This document shows positions 21,944 through 31,455 of a stretch of 64,000 nt of DNA, one piece after another; the stretch's first letter is position 1; the number at the start of each line of letters is the position of its first letter. Source of the stretch: Pseudoalteromonas piscicida (GTDB lineage: Bacteria > Pseudomonadota > Gammaproteobacteria > Enterobacterales > Alteromonadaceae); NCBI RefSeq assembly GCF_002208135.1, contig NZ_CP021646.1, positions 417,501-481,500 on the forward strand, in the 5' to 3' direction. The notes beneath the pieces were generated by a model, which was not told the DNA's origin, did no database searches, and saw nothing but the letters and a program-made list of their open reading frames with translations. The translations under genes were made by a program, and so were the position numbers.

Positions 21944-23566
21944 ATGAGTCTAGGTACTGCTTTTGCTGATCTTAGTATCACCAAAAAGATCCACGCAATT
22001 ACGCTCGTTGCGGTTGTCGCTTTTGTGGTTATCGTGTTTGTTAATTACAACGCTATTAGTTCTAATCAAAGGGCATTAAATGAATTAGAGGAGCAGACAT
22101 ACAAAATTCTTAACCTCGCCACAGAAAATGCAAATAAGCTGCAGAATTTAGATGAGCTATTCACTCAAGCCGTAACCTTTGGGGATGCTGAATTACTAGA
22201 TAAAGCAAAAGAATATCAACAGCAAATCCAAGCTAACTTGCAAAAAATTGAGTCGGTACAAAGCGGCTTTATGCCTTCAGATAATAGCGACGAACTTTCA
22301 CAGTATGGCAAAATTGCACAGCAAATTGCAGGGGGAATGATAGATGGTACCGCTGACTTTTCCCGCATCCAAGAAGATGCCAAAAAGAAAACAGAAATCT
22401 ACGAAGGCCTAGTCACAGATTTTACCAAGGCGAAAACGGACGCGAATGACCGTTTTGTCGAGTTACTACAAAATACCGAAGCGCGTTCAGCAAACGCGCT
22501 AACGATAATGTTGATTGTGGCCGTTATTTCTTTACTCGTTTTGGTCTTCTTAGCGGTCGTTATTGCTAGAGGTATTGGTAATTCAGCTAAGGATGCTGCG
22601 CAAAACTTAAAACTATTGGCGCAAGGGCAGGGTTCTTTGTCCACTACGCTCAATGTGCGCTCTCACGATGAAATCGGTCAAGTATCCATAAACTTCAATG
22701 AATTTATCGCGTTACTAAAAGGGGCGGTTCTAGAGGTGATGAGTGTCGTCGAACCTTTGATGAAAGACTCAAGTCGTCTTGTTCAAGGGATGGAAAAAGC
22801 TGAAGGGGCAACTAATCAACAAACGCATGATGCGGAAGTGGTACGCCAATCTATGGAGGAAATGCGTTTAAGTGTTGGTGATATCTCTCACTCGGCGTCA
22901 CAGGCTTCTGATGCCGCTCAGTTGGCCGAACAAGAAGTTGAGCAGAGTAAGCGTCAAATTCAAGTGTCGGTTAACGAATCACAAGCGTTAAGTGAAGAAA
23001 TTAATCATGCGGCAGAGACAATTAATAAGCTAGCTGATGATACGCAGAATGTGACGCAAATCTTAAATGTGATCACATCTATTGCGGAGCAAACCAACTT
23101 ACTTGCTTTGAATGCTGCGATTGAGGCCGCTCGTGCCGGTGAGCAAGGTCGAGGTTTTGCGGTGGTTGCCGATGAAGTTCGCGAATTAGCCTCGAGAACT
23201 GCAAAGTCGACCAATGAAATAAGAGAACTTTTAAATGTGCTAACAGAAGCGGCAAATCAAGCAGTGAAAGCGATGACAACTGCAAGCAGTATGGCAATTA
23301 ATAACGCTGACGCAGCAGCGCAAACTGGGCAGTCGATTGAGCAGATAGCAGCACAAATCTTGTCTATTAATAGCATGAACGGTCAAATTGCTGCGGCGAC
23401 GGAAGAGCAAACCTCGGTAGCAGCTATGGTAGTAAACAATGTGACATCTATGCACCAGTCTTTCCAAGACACAATGCAAGCGTTAAATGAAGTACAAGAC
23501 GTTGCTGAAAATCTCCATGTGTTATCCGACAACTTAAAAGATGCAACCTCAAAATTTAGAGTCTAG
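21944..23566 (+). CDS. Methyl-accepting chemotaxis protein
   Basis: 540-residue chemoreceptor. TM1 at about 15-35, a small helical periplasmic ligand domain (about 36-185), TM2 at about 187-210, a HAMP domain (about 211-265) and a cytoplasmic signalling domain with the highly conserved hairpin tip [20 protein letters not shown] and [15 protein letters not shown] (about 377-420). It relays ligand binding to CheA/CheW. The periplasmic domain is too diverse to give a ligand; location after pstS invites the idea of phosphate-related sensing, but there is no direct support. Ends with a terminator. Confidence 0.94.
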   Translation: MSLGTAFADLSITKKIHAITLVAVVAFVVIVFVNYNAISSNQRALNELEEQTYKILNLATENANKLQNLDELFTQAVTFGDAELLDKAKEYQQQIQANLQKIESVQSGFMPSDNSDELSQYGKIAQQIAGGMIDGTADFSRIQEDAKKKTEIYEGLVTDFTKAKTDANDRFVELLQNTEARSANALTIMLIVAVISLLVLVFLAVVIARGIGNSAKDAAQNLKLLAQGQGSLSTTLNVRSHDEIGQVSINFNEFIALLKGAVLEVMSVVEPLMKDSSRLVQGMEKAEGATNQQTHDAEVVRQSMEEMRLSVGDISHSASQASDAAQLAEQEVEQSKRQIQVSVNESQALSEEINHAAETINKLADDTQNVTQILNVITSIAEQTNLLALNAAIEAARAGEQGRGFAVVADEVRELASRTAKSTNEIRELLNVLTEAANQAVKAMTTASSMAINNADAAAQTGQSIEQIAAQILSINSMNGQIAAATEEQTSVAAMVVNNVTSMHQSFQDTMQALNEVQDVAENLHVLSDNLKDATSKFRV

Positions 23567-23598
23567 GACTTTATCAAAGAGAAATCATAAATGACAAA

Positions 23599-23629
23599 TA
23601 AAAACAGCCACACGAAGTGGCTGTTTTTA
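23599..23629 (+). terminator. Rho-independent terminator after the chemoreceptor gene
   Basis: Stem aaaacagccac / gtggctgtttt with an acgaa loop and T run, 30 nt after the stop codon. Confidence 0.92.
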
Positions 23630-23650
23630 TTTGATAAGGAATACTGACTA

Positions 23651-23963
23651 GGGCCAGTTAATATTTCAAGTTTGTTTTTGCAGCAGTTTGATTGGTATTT
23701 ATACAAGGTAGAGCCTGGGTAGCATCGTTATTCTATATGAGTCTGGCGATAAAGACTTTGTGTTCCTGCAAAGTCACCTTATCCCACATCCTTGTGGGGC
23801 AACACAGTAGAAATGCTAATCAAGCGCTGACCTTTGGGTTCACCTGAGTGCGCTTTGTTCATTGTTGCTCAACTTTTGCCTAGATTACTAGGCGGCAAGT
23901 CGAACCTCGCGACCAAAACACACACAGGAGAACAAAAATCAAACAGCAAAGGTCAACAGGCCC
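23651..23963. mobile_element. 313-bp MITE-like element with imperfect terminal inverted repeats and TA flanks
   Basis: Left end gggccagttaatatttc and right end (read on the minus strand) gggcctgttgacctttg match at 12 of 17 bases; both ends are flanked by TA, as in targets of IS630/Tc1-type transposases. The interior has no transposase, only hairpins (gcctag / ctaggc at 23878-23893; gacttt...aaagtc at about 23753-23776) and a 27-codon frame on the minus strand (23779-23862). The right edge provides the last base of the stop codon of the neighbouring gene. Family inferred from size, ends and TA; not confirmed. Confidence 0.55.
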
Positions 23964-24370
23964 TAGTATTTACCTATCACTTTGACGGCATCGGTCACTT
24001 TACTTGCATCAATATAGCCGATGGCATCTGCGTTGCTCGAGACAAAGTCTATTACCGCTTGGTCGCTATCTAGCTTCTTCGGAGGTGTACCCTTACCGGT
24101 GAATACTAATTTAGACCAATGTGCATTCAGCTGAGAGCTAGATTTGCCAATCACTTTGTCGTTAAACTCGTCAAATACCGCATTACCATCCTGATTCACA
24201 GGAGTAGCACTACTACCATCGGCAAATGATTTGCTTTTGCCTAGGAATAGCTTTTTGATAGTGCCATCATCCACAGCAGATGCATTTGCTGAGTTCACGA
24301 TAACAGCAATATCTGCCAAAGCCGCATGGCTGGCTAACAGTAGCCCTAAGGTCATTATTTTTTTGATCAT
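23963..24370 (-). CDS. Small periplasmic phosphate-binding-type protein (PstS-like, single lobe)
   Basis: 135 residues with signal peptide MIKKIMTLGLLLASHAALA and a mature part beginning DIAVIVNSANASAVDDGTIK. The LFLGKSKSFADGSSATPVNQ stretch and the DAIGYIDASKV segment near the C-terminus are the conserved parts of small 'phosphate ABC transporter substrate-binding' proteins. It is about half the size of PstS, so whether it binds phosphate alone is doubtful. A strong ribosome site (ggaggc) precedes the ATG. It follows the beta-barrel gene by 11 nt and is surely co-transcribed with it. The stop codon is made at the MITE boundary. Confidence 0.85.
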   Translation of the reverse strand: MIKKIMTLGLLLASHAALADIAVIVNSANASAVDDGTIKKLFLGKSKSFADGSSATPVNQDGNAVFDEFNDKVIGKSSSQLNAHWSKLVFTGKGTPPKKLDSDQAVIDFVSSNADAIGYIDASKVTDAVKVIGKY

Positions 24371-24381
24371 ATTAGCCTCCG

Positions 24382-25575
24382 TTAGAATACTAAATCGATA
24401 CCGAAGCTCAACAGCTCAGCTTTTTGATCTGTTAACGTGTTATCGAATTGGTTTAGTTCAATTTTGAATGCAGCTGACGGATGGAAGTCATAACGTGCAC
24501 CAATACTCCATGTTTCAGACTCTGCACGTGCGCCTGCAAGCGCATCATTAACGAGTGTTCTCAAATAAGGCGCATTTGGATTGGTTGGATCGGTTGTAAC
24601 AGGAATAGTTACGCCATTTGGAGCGGTGATTGTGAGCGGTACAGAATTAAATTCACCATTCTCATTCTTACCTTCATTATGCTCATAGGTTAGGTGGAGT
24701 GTCCACGTATCAATACGATAACCGAGAGAAGCATAGTACTGTTGTTGTTTAGCGAGTATACTGTTATCCACGTCGAATTGAGTGTATTCCGCATCGAATA
24801 AGATATCGTTATAGTCGATAGAAATACCAATCGCGGCAAAGTAAGCATCATCTTTCTCTATAGCTATATCGTCCGCTTGTTGAGTTAACCCATAACCAGT
24901 TAATCCTGCCAATAACCCTGTCAGTTCAGGGCTGTTCGCTGTGCTAATGCTCGCTTCGGTAGCAAAATATGCCGCACGCGCACTGAACCAATCTCTGCTC
25001 AGTGTCCAGTTAATACCTACTGTATTGTTTAACTCCGCTTCATCTGAGTAGGTGATAGCAACAATGTCGTCATCTACGCTACCTAAAGCCAACTGTACCG
25101 TGCTCTCCCACTTCCCTAATGTCGAGTTATGGATATAACTCAATCCATTATAAGTGCTAAAGCTTAGGTTATACACCGATTGAGGTGGTTTAACCCAGCG
25201 ATATGCATAGCCCACATCTAAAAAGTCAGAATAGCGATAGAATGGAAGACGCATTTTACCTGCGCTTATCTGTGAAGAGTCTGAAATCGTATAAGTTAAG
25301 TATGCCCATTCAAACTCGGCATCAAAGTCATTCTGACCACGACCTACGATCTGTGCTGTGGCAGCTAGACTTTCTTGTAGATCGGCGGATAGCTGTAAGG
25401 CGAATAAGCTACGATTCTCCATATCAAAATCATTGTCATAGCCATATAATGTGTCATCACTATCTAGCGTTTGACCACCAATAATGGAAGCAAAACCATT
25501 AATTCTGATTTCAGCAGCGCTGTGAAAACTAGCTGTCCCAAGCGCTATCGCTAATGCAATTGCAGACTTTTTCAT
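24382..25575 (-). CDS. Outer-membrane beta-barrel (porin-like) protein
   Basis: 397 residues from the ATG at 25575 (MKKSAIALAIALGTASFHSA, cleavage near SAAEIRI). I prefer this to in-frame starts at 25587 or 25617 because it begins right at the signal peptide and has ggga 8 nt upstream. The mature protein shows alternating strands, tyrosine/tryptophan girdles and the C-terminal phenylalanine (FGIDLVF) of a barrel. The segments QISAGKMRLPFYRYSDFLDV and SETWSIGARYDFHPS are typical of marine DcaP/phosphate-selective-like porins. Paired with a PstS-like small protein, so a role in phosphate or anion uptake is inferred. No Pho box was found upstream. Confidence 0.85.
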   Translation of the reverse strand: MKKSAIALAIALGTASFHSAAEIRINGFASIIGGQTLDSDDTLYGYDNDFDMENRSLFALQLSADLQESLAATAQIVGRGQNDFDAEFEWAYLTYTISDSSQISAGKMRLPFYRYSDFLDVGYAYRWVKPPQSVYNLSFSTYNGLSYIHNSTLGKWESTVQLALGSVDDDIVAITYSDEAELNNTVGINWTLSRDWFSARAAYFATEASISTANSPELTGLLAGLTGYGLTQQADDIAIEKDDAYFAAIGISIDYNDILFDAEYTQFDVDNSILAKQQQYYASLGYRIDTWTLHLTYEHNEGKNENGEFNSVPLTITAPNGVTIPVTTDPTNPNAPYLRTLVNDALAGARAESETWSIGARYDFHPSAAFKIELNQFDNTLTDQKAELLSFGIDLVF

Positions 25576-25904
25576 ATTGATTCCCATTTTCTTTGCAAAG
25601 AGTCGTGTAGGTAACACTCATTAAAAGTGCTGATACTGAGCACCAACGTTGTGTTACTTTTGTCTTAGAGATTAGAATAAAAACCAGAAATAACAAGTTA
25701 CTAAGCAAAGTTAGTGTTCACTGCTCGGATTGTTTGATAAATCAAGTCTTGAGCCAAGTTAAGTTGGTGTTGTGTGTCTACCTCATCAGACCAGTTTATT
25801 GTATCGCAAAATATTCTAAAAAGGTGAATAAAAAATAATAGTGGGATTTGGGAAGCGTTTGTATTTAAAAGAATATTAGGTTGAGTTAGAAGAGGGTTTA
25901 TAGC
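25576..25904. other. Intergenic gap with no recognised feature
   Basis: AT-rich; must contain the promoter for the minus-strand beta-barrel gene. A 121-codon frame through 25701-26066 overlaps the lipoprotein gene in another frame and has no homology that I recognise, so it is not called. Confidence 0.5.
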
Positions 25905-25930
25905 AAAAAAGAGCAAACTATCGTTTGCTC
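25905..25930 (-). terminator. Rho-independent terminator of the lipoprotein gene
   Basis: On the minus strand, stem gagcaaac / gtttgctc with a 4-nt loop followed by six T. The stop codon of the lipoprotein gene lies inside the hairpin. Confidence 0.88.
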
Positions 25931-26148
25931 TCGGTAATTTTTTCAGCCTGTATCTTGCAGGCATTATACTGCTCAATACATTTATCAGTGCATATCTGTA
26001 AAGACATTGTCTCTGGTGTGTTTTGCATCTCACAGCTGCGTTCACATTGATAATTCTGTTGTGCACATTGATTAAGCTCAGGTGAGATAGAATTACTGCA
26101 CCCCAATAGGGTGGTAGAAAGTACTAACAAGGCGAACGCAGTTTTCAT
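25918..26148 (-). CDS. Small cysteine-rich lipoprotein, unknown function
   Basis: 76 residues with a lipoprotein signal (MKTAFALLVLSTTLLGCSNS; lipobox L-L-G-C at Cys17). The mature part has a regular Cys pattern (QCAQQNYQCERSCEM..., then CTDKCIEQYNAC), giving six further Cys that could form three disulfides in the periplasm. Serine after Cys suggests outer-membrane sorting. It lies 9 nt after panC stop... in the same direction, with aagg before the ATG, and may be a distal member of the pan operon. I do not recognise a named family. Confidence 0.72.
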   Translation of the reverse strand: MKTAFALLVLSTTLLGCSNSISPELNQCAQQNYQCERSCEMQNTPETMSLQICTDKCIEQYNACKIQAEKITESKR

Positions 26149-26157
26149 TATTATTCC

Positions 26158-27006
26158 TTAGACAGTGACTTGAATATTATCAATCAGTCTGACTTTACCG
26201 AGAAAAGCAGCGGCAAGAATCACGAGTTGATTATCTTCGAGTGTAGCAGGTTGCAAACTATCTTTTTGACAAATGTTAAAATAATCCAACTTTAAACCAG
26301 CATTATGCAGCATTTCTGTTGCATTTTTTGTTACCTTCGAAAAATCTTTTTCGCCATTTTCTAAAGCGCCAGCTGCTGCTTTTAGCGCTTGAAAGAGTAC
26401 TTTAGCAGTATTTTTTTCAGATTCAGAGAGGTAACCATTACGTGAGCTCATCGCCAGTCCAGAAACTTCTCTTTGAGTCGCAACACCAATCACTTCGACA
26501 GGAATAGATAGGTCTTTCACCATTGTTTTGATGACCTGTAATTGTTGAAAGTCTTTTTCACCAAAGCAGGCAAAATCAGGTTGTACTAAGTTAAACAGTT
26601 TAGTGACAACTGTTGCAACGCCACGAAAGTGCCCCGGACGTGTGCAACCACAGTGTCCTTCAGATACTCCTGGAACATCAACAAAACTTTGTGCATTTAG
26701 GCCGTTAGGATATATGGTCTCAACGGTAGGCGTAAACACAATATCGGTTTCTAGTTCTGCAAGGCCTTGCTTGTCTTGCTCAAGCGTACGTGGGTAGCTG
26801 TCGAGGTCTTCGTTCGCACCAAATTGCATTGGGTTTACAAAGATACTGACAACGACTTTATCTGCTAGGGTTTTTGCTTTTTCTACTAAGGAAAAATGAC
26901 CACGGTGAAGGTTGCCCATCGTTGGTACGAAGGCAATGCTCAACCCCTGTTGGCGCCAAGCTTTAATCTGGCTTCGTAACGATTTAATCTCAGTAACTGA
27001 TTGCAT
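26158..27006 (-). CDS. panC: Pantothenate synthetase
   Basis: Joins pantoate and beta-alanine with ATP to form pantothenate for coenzyme A. 282 residues. The HIGH-type nucleotide site is [14 protein letters not shown] (about 29-42); the second signature is [13 protein letters not shown] (about 148-160) and the KMSKS-like part is [13 protein letters not shown] (about 185-197). Downstream of panB by 85 nt in the same direction, so the two steps of the branch are together. Confidence 0.97.
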   Translation of the reverse strand: MQSVTEIKSLRSQIKAWRQQGLSIAFVPTMGNLHRGHFSLVEKAKTLADKVVVSIFVNPMQFGANEDLDSYPRTLEQDKQGLAELETDIVFTPTVETIYPNGLNAQSFVDVPGVSEGHCGCTRPGHFRGVATVVTKLFNLVQPDFACFGEKDFQQLQVIKTMVKDLSIPVEVIGVATQREVSGLAMSSRNGYLSESEKNTAKVLFQALKAAAGALENGEKDFSKVTKNATEMLHNAGLKLDYFNICQKDSLQPATLEDNQLVILAAAFLGKVRLIDNIQVTV

Positions 27007-27091
27007 GTTGTACTCTAACTCAATAATAACAATACCGATCCAAACAAAATGCTTGAACCAGACTCAGCGATAAGCATCGCTCACCGCAAAT

Positions 27092-27886
27092 TTAATTAAA
27101 CTCGTGTTCGGGCCCCGGAAAGTCACCTGATTGCACGTCGGCACAAAACTTCTTCACGGCATCTTGCATGTTGCCTGTTTCGAGTAGAAAGTTCTTCGAG
27201 AACTTGGGGATATAGCCTGCAGAAATACCAACCAAGTCATGCATGACCAGAATTTGGCCATCGGTTTCTTTACCCGCGCCAATACCAATGACCGGGATTG
27301 TCACGGCTTCGGTAATTCGTTTAGCCAGTGCTGAAGGCACGCATTCAATCACAATCATTTGTGCACCAGCACGCTCTAACGCTTGTGCATCGGCTATCAT
27401 CTTTTGAGCTTGTACTTCCTCACGACCTTGTATCTTAAAGCCTCCGAATACATGTACAGATTGTGGTGTTAAGCCTAAATGGCCGCAAACTGGGATCCCT
27501 TGTTGAGTAAGTAGCGCAATGCTGTCGTAAAGCCATTCACCGCCTTCCAGCTTAACCATGTTAGCACCTGAACGCATTAAGGTAGCCGCATTTTGGCAGG
27601 CCGACTGCGGATCTGAATAGCTCATAAAAGGCATATCGGCAATAACGAATAGTGCTTTACTACCAGCTCTTACACAACGGGTATGATAGGCAATGTCGTC
27701 CGTGGTCACGGCTAAAGTATCTTCACCACCTTGTAAAACCATACCCAGAGAATCACCCACTAAGATGACGTCTACGCCATTGTCGTGAAATAATTTTGCA
27801 AAACTTGCATCGTAAGCGGTGAGGGCTGTTATTTTTGTTCCTTCACGCTTCATTTTGGCAAGTGTTGAGACGGAAATTTTTGCCAT
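27092..27886 (-). CDS. panB: 3-methyl-2-oxobutanoate hydroxymethyltransferase
   Basis: Adds a hydroxymethyl group from methylene-tetrahydrofolate to ketoisovalerate, making ketopantoate. 264 residues, TIM-barrel. Signatures: [39 protein letters not shown] (metal-binding Asp) and [19 protein letters not shown]. Ribosome site aagggg precedes the ATG. Follows folK by 20 nt. Confidence 0.97.
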   Translation of the reverse strand: MAKISVSTLAKMKREGTKITALTAYDASFAKLFHDNGVDVILVGDSLGMVLQGGEDTLAVTTDDIAYHTRCVRAGSKALFVIADMPFMSYSDPQSACQNAATLMRSGANMVKLEGGEWLYDSIALLTQQGIPVCGHLGLTPQSVHVFGGFKIQGREEVQAQKMIADAQALERAGAQMIVIECVPSALAKRITEAVTIPVIGIGAGKETDGQILVMHDLVGISAGYIPKFSKNFLLETGNMQDAVKKFCADVQSGDFPGPEHEFN

Positions 27887-27906
27887 AGTAAACCCCTTGG
27901 ATTGGT

Positions 27907-28389
27907 TTATTTGAGGATTGCTAATCCGTTAAGTGGTAGCTTTTGTGTTAAAGAGTTAAGCTCAGTGCCATCAGGTAATTTGAGTTCTGGCGTTATCTCT
28001 AATAGTGGATAGACGACAAATTCTCTTTCTTTCAAGCCGTAATGTGGCACCGTAAGTCTATCACTGTTAATGGTGTCGGTATTAAAAAGCAGAATATCTA
28101 AATCGAGCGTGCGCGGTCCCCAGCGCTCAGCTTTGCGTACACGACCATGTTCAAGCTCTATTTGTTGCAACACATCGAGTAAAGACTCTGCTGTTAATGA
28201 TGTCGCCAGTTTTGCTACGGCATTCACATAATCAGGTTGATCTTGAGGGCCCATAGGTTTTGAGCCATACAGGCTAGAGTGCTGGACAAGCGAGAGGTCT
28301 GGATGGGCGGCGAGCACATCGAGTGCTCGCTGTATTTGTGCCATCGGTTCAGATAGGTTTGCACCCAATCCAATGTACGCAATATTCAT
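27907..28389 (-). CDS. folK: 6-hydroxymethyl-7,8-dihydropterin pyrophosphokinase
   Basis: Pyrophosphorylates hydroxymethyl-dihydropterin with ATP in folate synthesis. 160 residues. Recognised by [19 protein letters not shown] at the N-terminus and the HPPK signature [14 protein letters not shown] (about 89-102, two Asp that bind Mg2+). The ATG directly follows the pcnB stop codon, indicating translational coupling in a pcnB-folK-panB-panC operon. Confidence 0.96.
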   Translation of the reverse strand: MNIAYIGLGANLSEPMAQIQRALDVLAAHPDLSLVQHSSLYGSKPMGPQDQPDYVNAVAKLATSLTAESLLDVLQQIELEHGRVRKAERWGPRTLDLDILLFNTDTINSDRLTVPHYGLKEREFVVYPLLEITPELKLPDGTELNSLTQKLPLNGLAILK

Positions 28390-29772
28390 TTAATCTTCTT
28401 TCGGTTTTCTTTTTGGCTTACGTCTATTATATCGACGCTTAGGTTTGCTTTGGTTACCTAAGTTGCGCACCATGTCTTTTTGGCCGGTGACGTCATTCTT
28501 GAGGTAGTCAGTCCACCAAGCTGCGAGTTCTTCTTGCTCTTGCTCGCCACTTTCGACACGCAACAATAGGAAATCATATGCGGCTTTAAATCTCGGCTGT
28601 AAGCTTAGGCGATATGCACGCTGACCTGAGCGTTTATCTAGGCGCTGTTGAATATGCCAGATATCTCGGGCGCCTAAAGTAAAGCGTTTAGGCACAGCAA
28701 CGTGTTTAGCATTCTCAGCAAGAACGTGATTGATGGCTTGCATAAAGGCATCATATTCATTCATACCTTCGGCTGCTAGCGCTTCGCTTTTAGCTAAAAT
28801 AGGGAACCATAAAAGTGCTGCATAGATAAATGCAGGGGTTACTTTTTTATCCGCGTTGATACGGCTATCCGTATTGGCAAACATTTGCTGAATAAAGCGA
28901 CGCTCAAAGTCATTGTCAGGTTGTGCTAGGATTTTATCTAACGCCGGGAATAATTGTGCAAACAAGCCGTATTCACGCATCTGAAGAAAGTTTTCTTCTG
29001 CTTTACCATTTAAAAATAGCTTTAGCGTTTCTTCGAACAAGCGTGCAGCGGGGATATGTCCAAGCAACGGCGCTAGTGCTTTAATCGGAGTTCGGGTCGG
29101 CGTAGCAATCTCCATATCCAGTTTGGTTGCAAAGCGGATAGCTCTGAGCATACGTACCGGATCTTCGCGATAGCGAGTTTCAGGATCGCCAATCAGCTCA
29201 ATTTTACGCGCTTTAATGTCAGCAACACCACCGGCAAAGTCGCGTAGGGTAAAGTCATTAATAGAATAGTATAGCGCGTTGATAGTGAAGTCGCGGCGCT
29301 CGGCATCTTCTTCAATACTACCGTAGACATTGTCGCGTAATAGTTGTCCGTGTTCGCTGGCTTGACTTGTCGTGGCACAAGAATCATCACTTTGATGGTG
29401 GCCGCGCATGGTGGCGACTTCAATAATTTCCCGTCCAAAAACAATGTGCGCAAGGCGGAAGCGACGGCCTATTAAGCGACAATTGCGGAACAGCTTTTTG
29501 ATTTGTTCAGGCGTGGCATTGGTAACGACATCAAAGTCTTTAGGCTCAATTCCTAGCATGATATCGCGGATACAACCACCAACTAGATAGGCATCAAAGC
29601 CACCATCTTTTAAGCGATAGAGCACTTTGATAGCATTAGGGCTAAATTGTTTACGAGATATACCATGCTCGCTGCGAGGAATTATCGCAGGTGTCGGGCT
29701 GGCCATTTTCACCGTCTCATCGCCTTTTCCAGTTACAAACTGGCGGCAAAAGTTTACAAGCTTGGAAATAAT
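28390..29772 (-). CDS. pcnB: Poly(A) polymerase I, apparently starting at AUU
   Basis: Adds 3' poly(A) tails that mark RNA for decay. About 460 residues: nucleotidyltransferase head (LVGGCIRDIMLGIEPKDFDV, catalytic Asp pair), tRNA-nucleotidyltransferase-type RNA-binding domain and a basic tail (KRRYNRRKPKRKPKED). No ATG precedes the conserved N-terminus. The ATT at 29772, 7 nt after aggag, gives I-I-S-K-L-V-N-F-C-R, which lines up residue for residue with the start of E. coli PcnB (M-F-T-R-V-A-N-F-C-R), itself known to start at AUU. A TTG at 29790 overlaps the ribosome site and the ATG at 29706 would lose the conserved residues. First gene of the pcnB-folK-panB-panC group. Confidence 0.93.
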   Translation of the reverse strand: MISKLVNFCRQFVTGKGDETVKMASPTPAIIPRSEHGISRKQFSPNAIKVLYRLKDGGFDAYLVGGCIRDIMLGIEPKDFDVVTNATPEQIKKLFRNCRLIGRRFRLAHIVFGREIIEVATMRGHHQSDDSCATTSQASEHGQLLRDNVYGSIEEDAERRDFTINALYYSINDFTLRDFAGGVADIKARKIELIGDPETRYREDPVRMLRAIRFATKLDMEIATPTRTPIKALAPLLGHIPAARLFEETLKLFLNGKAEENFLQMREYGLFAQLFPALDKILAQPDNDFERRFIQQMFANTDSRINADKKVTPAFIYAALLWFPILAKSEALAAEGMNEYDAFMQAINHVLAENAKHVAVPKRFTLGARDIWHIQQRLDKRSGQRAYRLSLQPRFKAAYDFLLLRVESGEQEQEELAAWWTDYLKNDVTGQKDMVRNLGNQSKPKRRYNRRKPKRKPKED

Positions 29773-29879
29773 AACTCGTCTCCTGAGCAATCAAGTTTTC
29801 TATTCTAGTCGTTGTGAACCACTGCTTTTGTCTTAAAGCAGGTCGCATTTAAGGCTCGCTATCATATACTCAAATGAGA

Positions 29880-30827
29880 CTAAATTGAAGTACTTGAAAA
29901 GAGTGGACGAAAAGCGAAATCGCCATTTTCTAGAGAGTCTAGTTGAATTTCCTGCACTTTAGGAACGCTATCAAGACTAAAAATATCAATAGCGTGAGTG
30001 AGTAATGCCTCAACATCTTGATAATTATGAAGAGAATCAACCGACACATGCAAATAACGCAGCGCGGCATAAAGGGTTGGTAACGGGTTGCTGTTATCAA
30101 TAGCTGGAGCATGATTCTGCTTAGACAACTTAAATCCGGGCTCTGCGACAGCCAGTGGTACGTGAGCGTACTCAGGTGATGGCTGATTGAGTTGCCGAAA
30201 TAAACTAATTTGCCTCGCTGTGGGCGCTAGCAGGTCGGCACCACGCACGATATGACTAATCTTTTGCTCTATGTCGTCAACCACCACCACCAATTGATAA
30301 GCAAATAAGCCGTCGCGGCGTTTAACGATGTAATCTTCATGCGCAATTGCAGAGGGAATGGCAACCGTGCCTTGTATTGCGTCATTAAATTCAGTAACTG
30401 GGCAGCGCTGCTGTAGGCGCAAAGCGTTATCTTGCCAACTTAGCGCTAAGGTTCGGCAATGATTGTTGTAAAACCCACCCATTGCTTTAATTTGCTTTCT
30501 GGTACATTGACACGCATATACAAGGGAGTCTGATTTTAGTGTCGTCAAATAAGCTTGGTATAGAGCATGGCGCTGTGATTGATAGATAACGTCTTCATCC
30601 CAGTAAAGGCCATATGCTTCAAGTGTGGTTAATATATTGTCGGCAGCACCCGCCACTACACGCGGTGTGTCTATGTCTTCGATGCGAACGAGCCATTTAC
30701 CTTGATTGACTTTTGCATCTAAATAGCTACTCAGTGCGGCAACAAGAGAGCCGAAATGAAGCGGTCCAGAGGGCGAGGGAGCAAATCGACCGCGATAGCT
30801 CCCAGTTTGCTTTAAGCTTGGGGACAC
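29880..30827 (-). CDS. gluQ: Glutamyl-queuosine tRNA(Asp) synthetase
   Basis: Attaches glutamate to queuosine at the wobble base of tRNA-Asp. It is a shortened GluRS without an anticodon-binding domain. From the GTG at 30827 it has 315 residues; GRFAPSPSGPLHFGSLVAAL is the HIGH-region motif, VYACQCTRKQ...C the Zn site and FKLSKQNHA the KMSKS equivalent. The start is uncertain: the frame is open back into dksA, but the GTG lies just after the dksA stop, with agagga at a slightly long distance. The dksA-gluQ order is standard in gammaproteobacteria. Confidence 0.92.
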   Translation of the reverse strand: MSPSLKQTGSYRGRFAPSPSGPLHFGSLVAALSSYLDAKVNQGKWLVRIEDIDTPRVVAGAADNILTTLEAYGLYWDEDVIYQSQRHALYQAYLTTLKSDSLVYACQCTRKQIKAMGGFYNNHCRTLALSWQDNALRLQQRCPVTEFNDAIQGTVAIPSAIAHEDYIVKRRDGLFAYQLVVVVDDIEQKISHIVRGADLLAPTARQISLFRQLNQPSPEYAHVPLAVAEPGFKLSKQNHAPAIDNSNPLPTLYAALRYLHVSVDSLHNYQDVEALLTHAIDIFSLDSVPKVQEIQLDSLENGDFAFRPLFSSTSI

Positions 30828-30837
30828 AGGGCTGAGA

Positions 30838-31281
30838 TTATCCTCTGCCTTGTTGTTTTTCTTTGATTTCTGCGAGAGATTTACAATCAACACAAAGATC
30901 AGCTGTTGGACGCGCTTCTAAACGGCGAATGCCGATTTCAATACCGCACGACTCACAAAAGCCGAAGTCATCATCTTCGATAAGTTGAAGTGTTTTCTCA
31001 ATTTTCTTGATTAGCTTACGCTCGCGGTCGCGAGTACGCAGTTCAAGAGAAAACTCTTCTTCTTGCGCTGCACGGTCCACAGGATCAGGAAAGTTTGCCG
31101 CTTCGTCTTGCATGTGTGTCTTAGTACGATCTACTTCATTACGTAGATCGGCACGCCATGCTTCTAATATCGCTTTGAAATGAGCACGTTGTGCTTCATT
31201 CATGTATTCTTCGCCTGGCTTTTCTTGATAAGGTTCTACACCGGCTTGAGCCAATAACCCTAGTTTTTTCTGGTCTGGCAT
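30838..31281 (-). CDS. dksA: RNA polymerase-binding transcription factor DksA
   Basis: 147 residues. It enters the RNA polymerase secondary channel and works with ppGpp to repress rRNA and activate amino-acid promoters. The coiled coil (about 30-105) ends in the tip motif [10 protein letters not shown] (Asp residues needed for activity), then the C4 zinc finger [17 protein letters not shown]...CVDC (about 113-137). All four Cys are present, so it is the classical Zn-dependent form. Upstream of gluQ; sfsA lies further upstream on the same strand. Confidence 0.98.
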   Translation of the reverse strand: MPDQKKLGLLAQAGVEPYQEKPGEEYMNEAQRAHFKAILEAWRADLRNEVDRTKTHMQDEAANFPDPVDRAAQEEEFSLELRTRDRERKLIKKIEKTLQLIEDDDFGFCESCGIEIGIRRLEARPTADLCVDCKSLAEIKEKQQGRG

Positions 31282-31455
31282 ACCATTCTCCTAAATCCTT
31301 AATACATAACCCCAGCTTTCGCCGGCGGGTATAAATAGCAAAATCTTTACCCCTTAGCAAACACTTTTTACTGCAAATGTCAGCCACTTTTTTCAAAGTT
31401 TAACCAATTGGGGGAAGAAAACTATCACGGCTATATGTGGGCAGCATGAAAAAAG

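Noticed and set aside
25701..26066. 121-codon minus-strand frame
   Set aside because: Overlaps the lipoprotein gene, which has a lipobox, ribosome site and terminator, in another frame.
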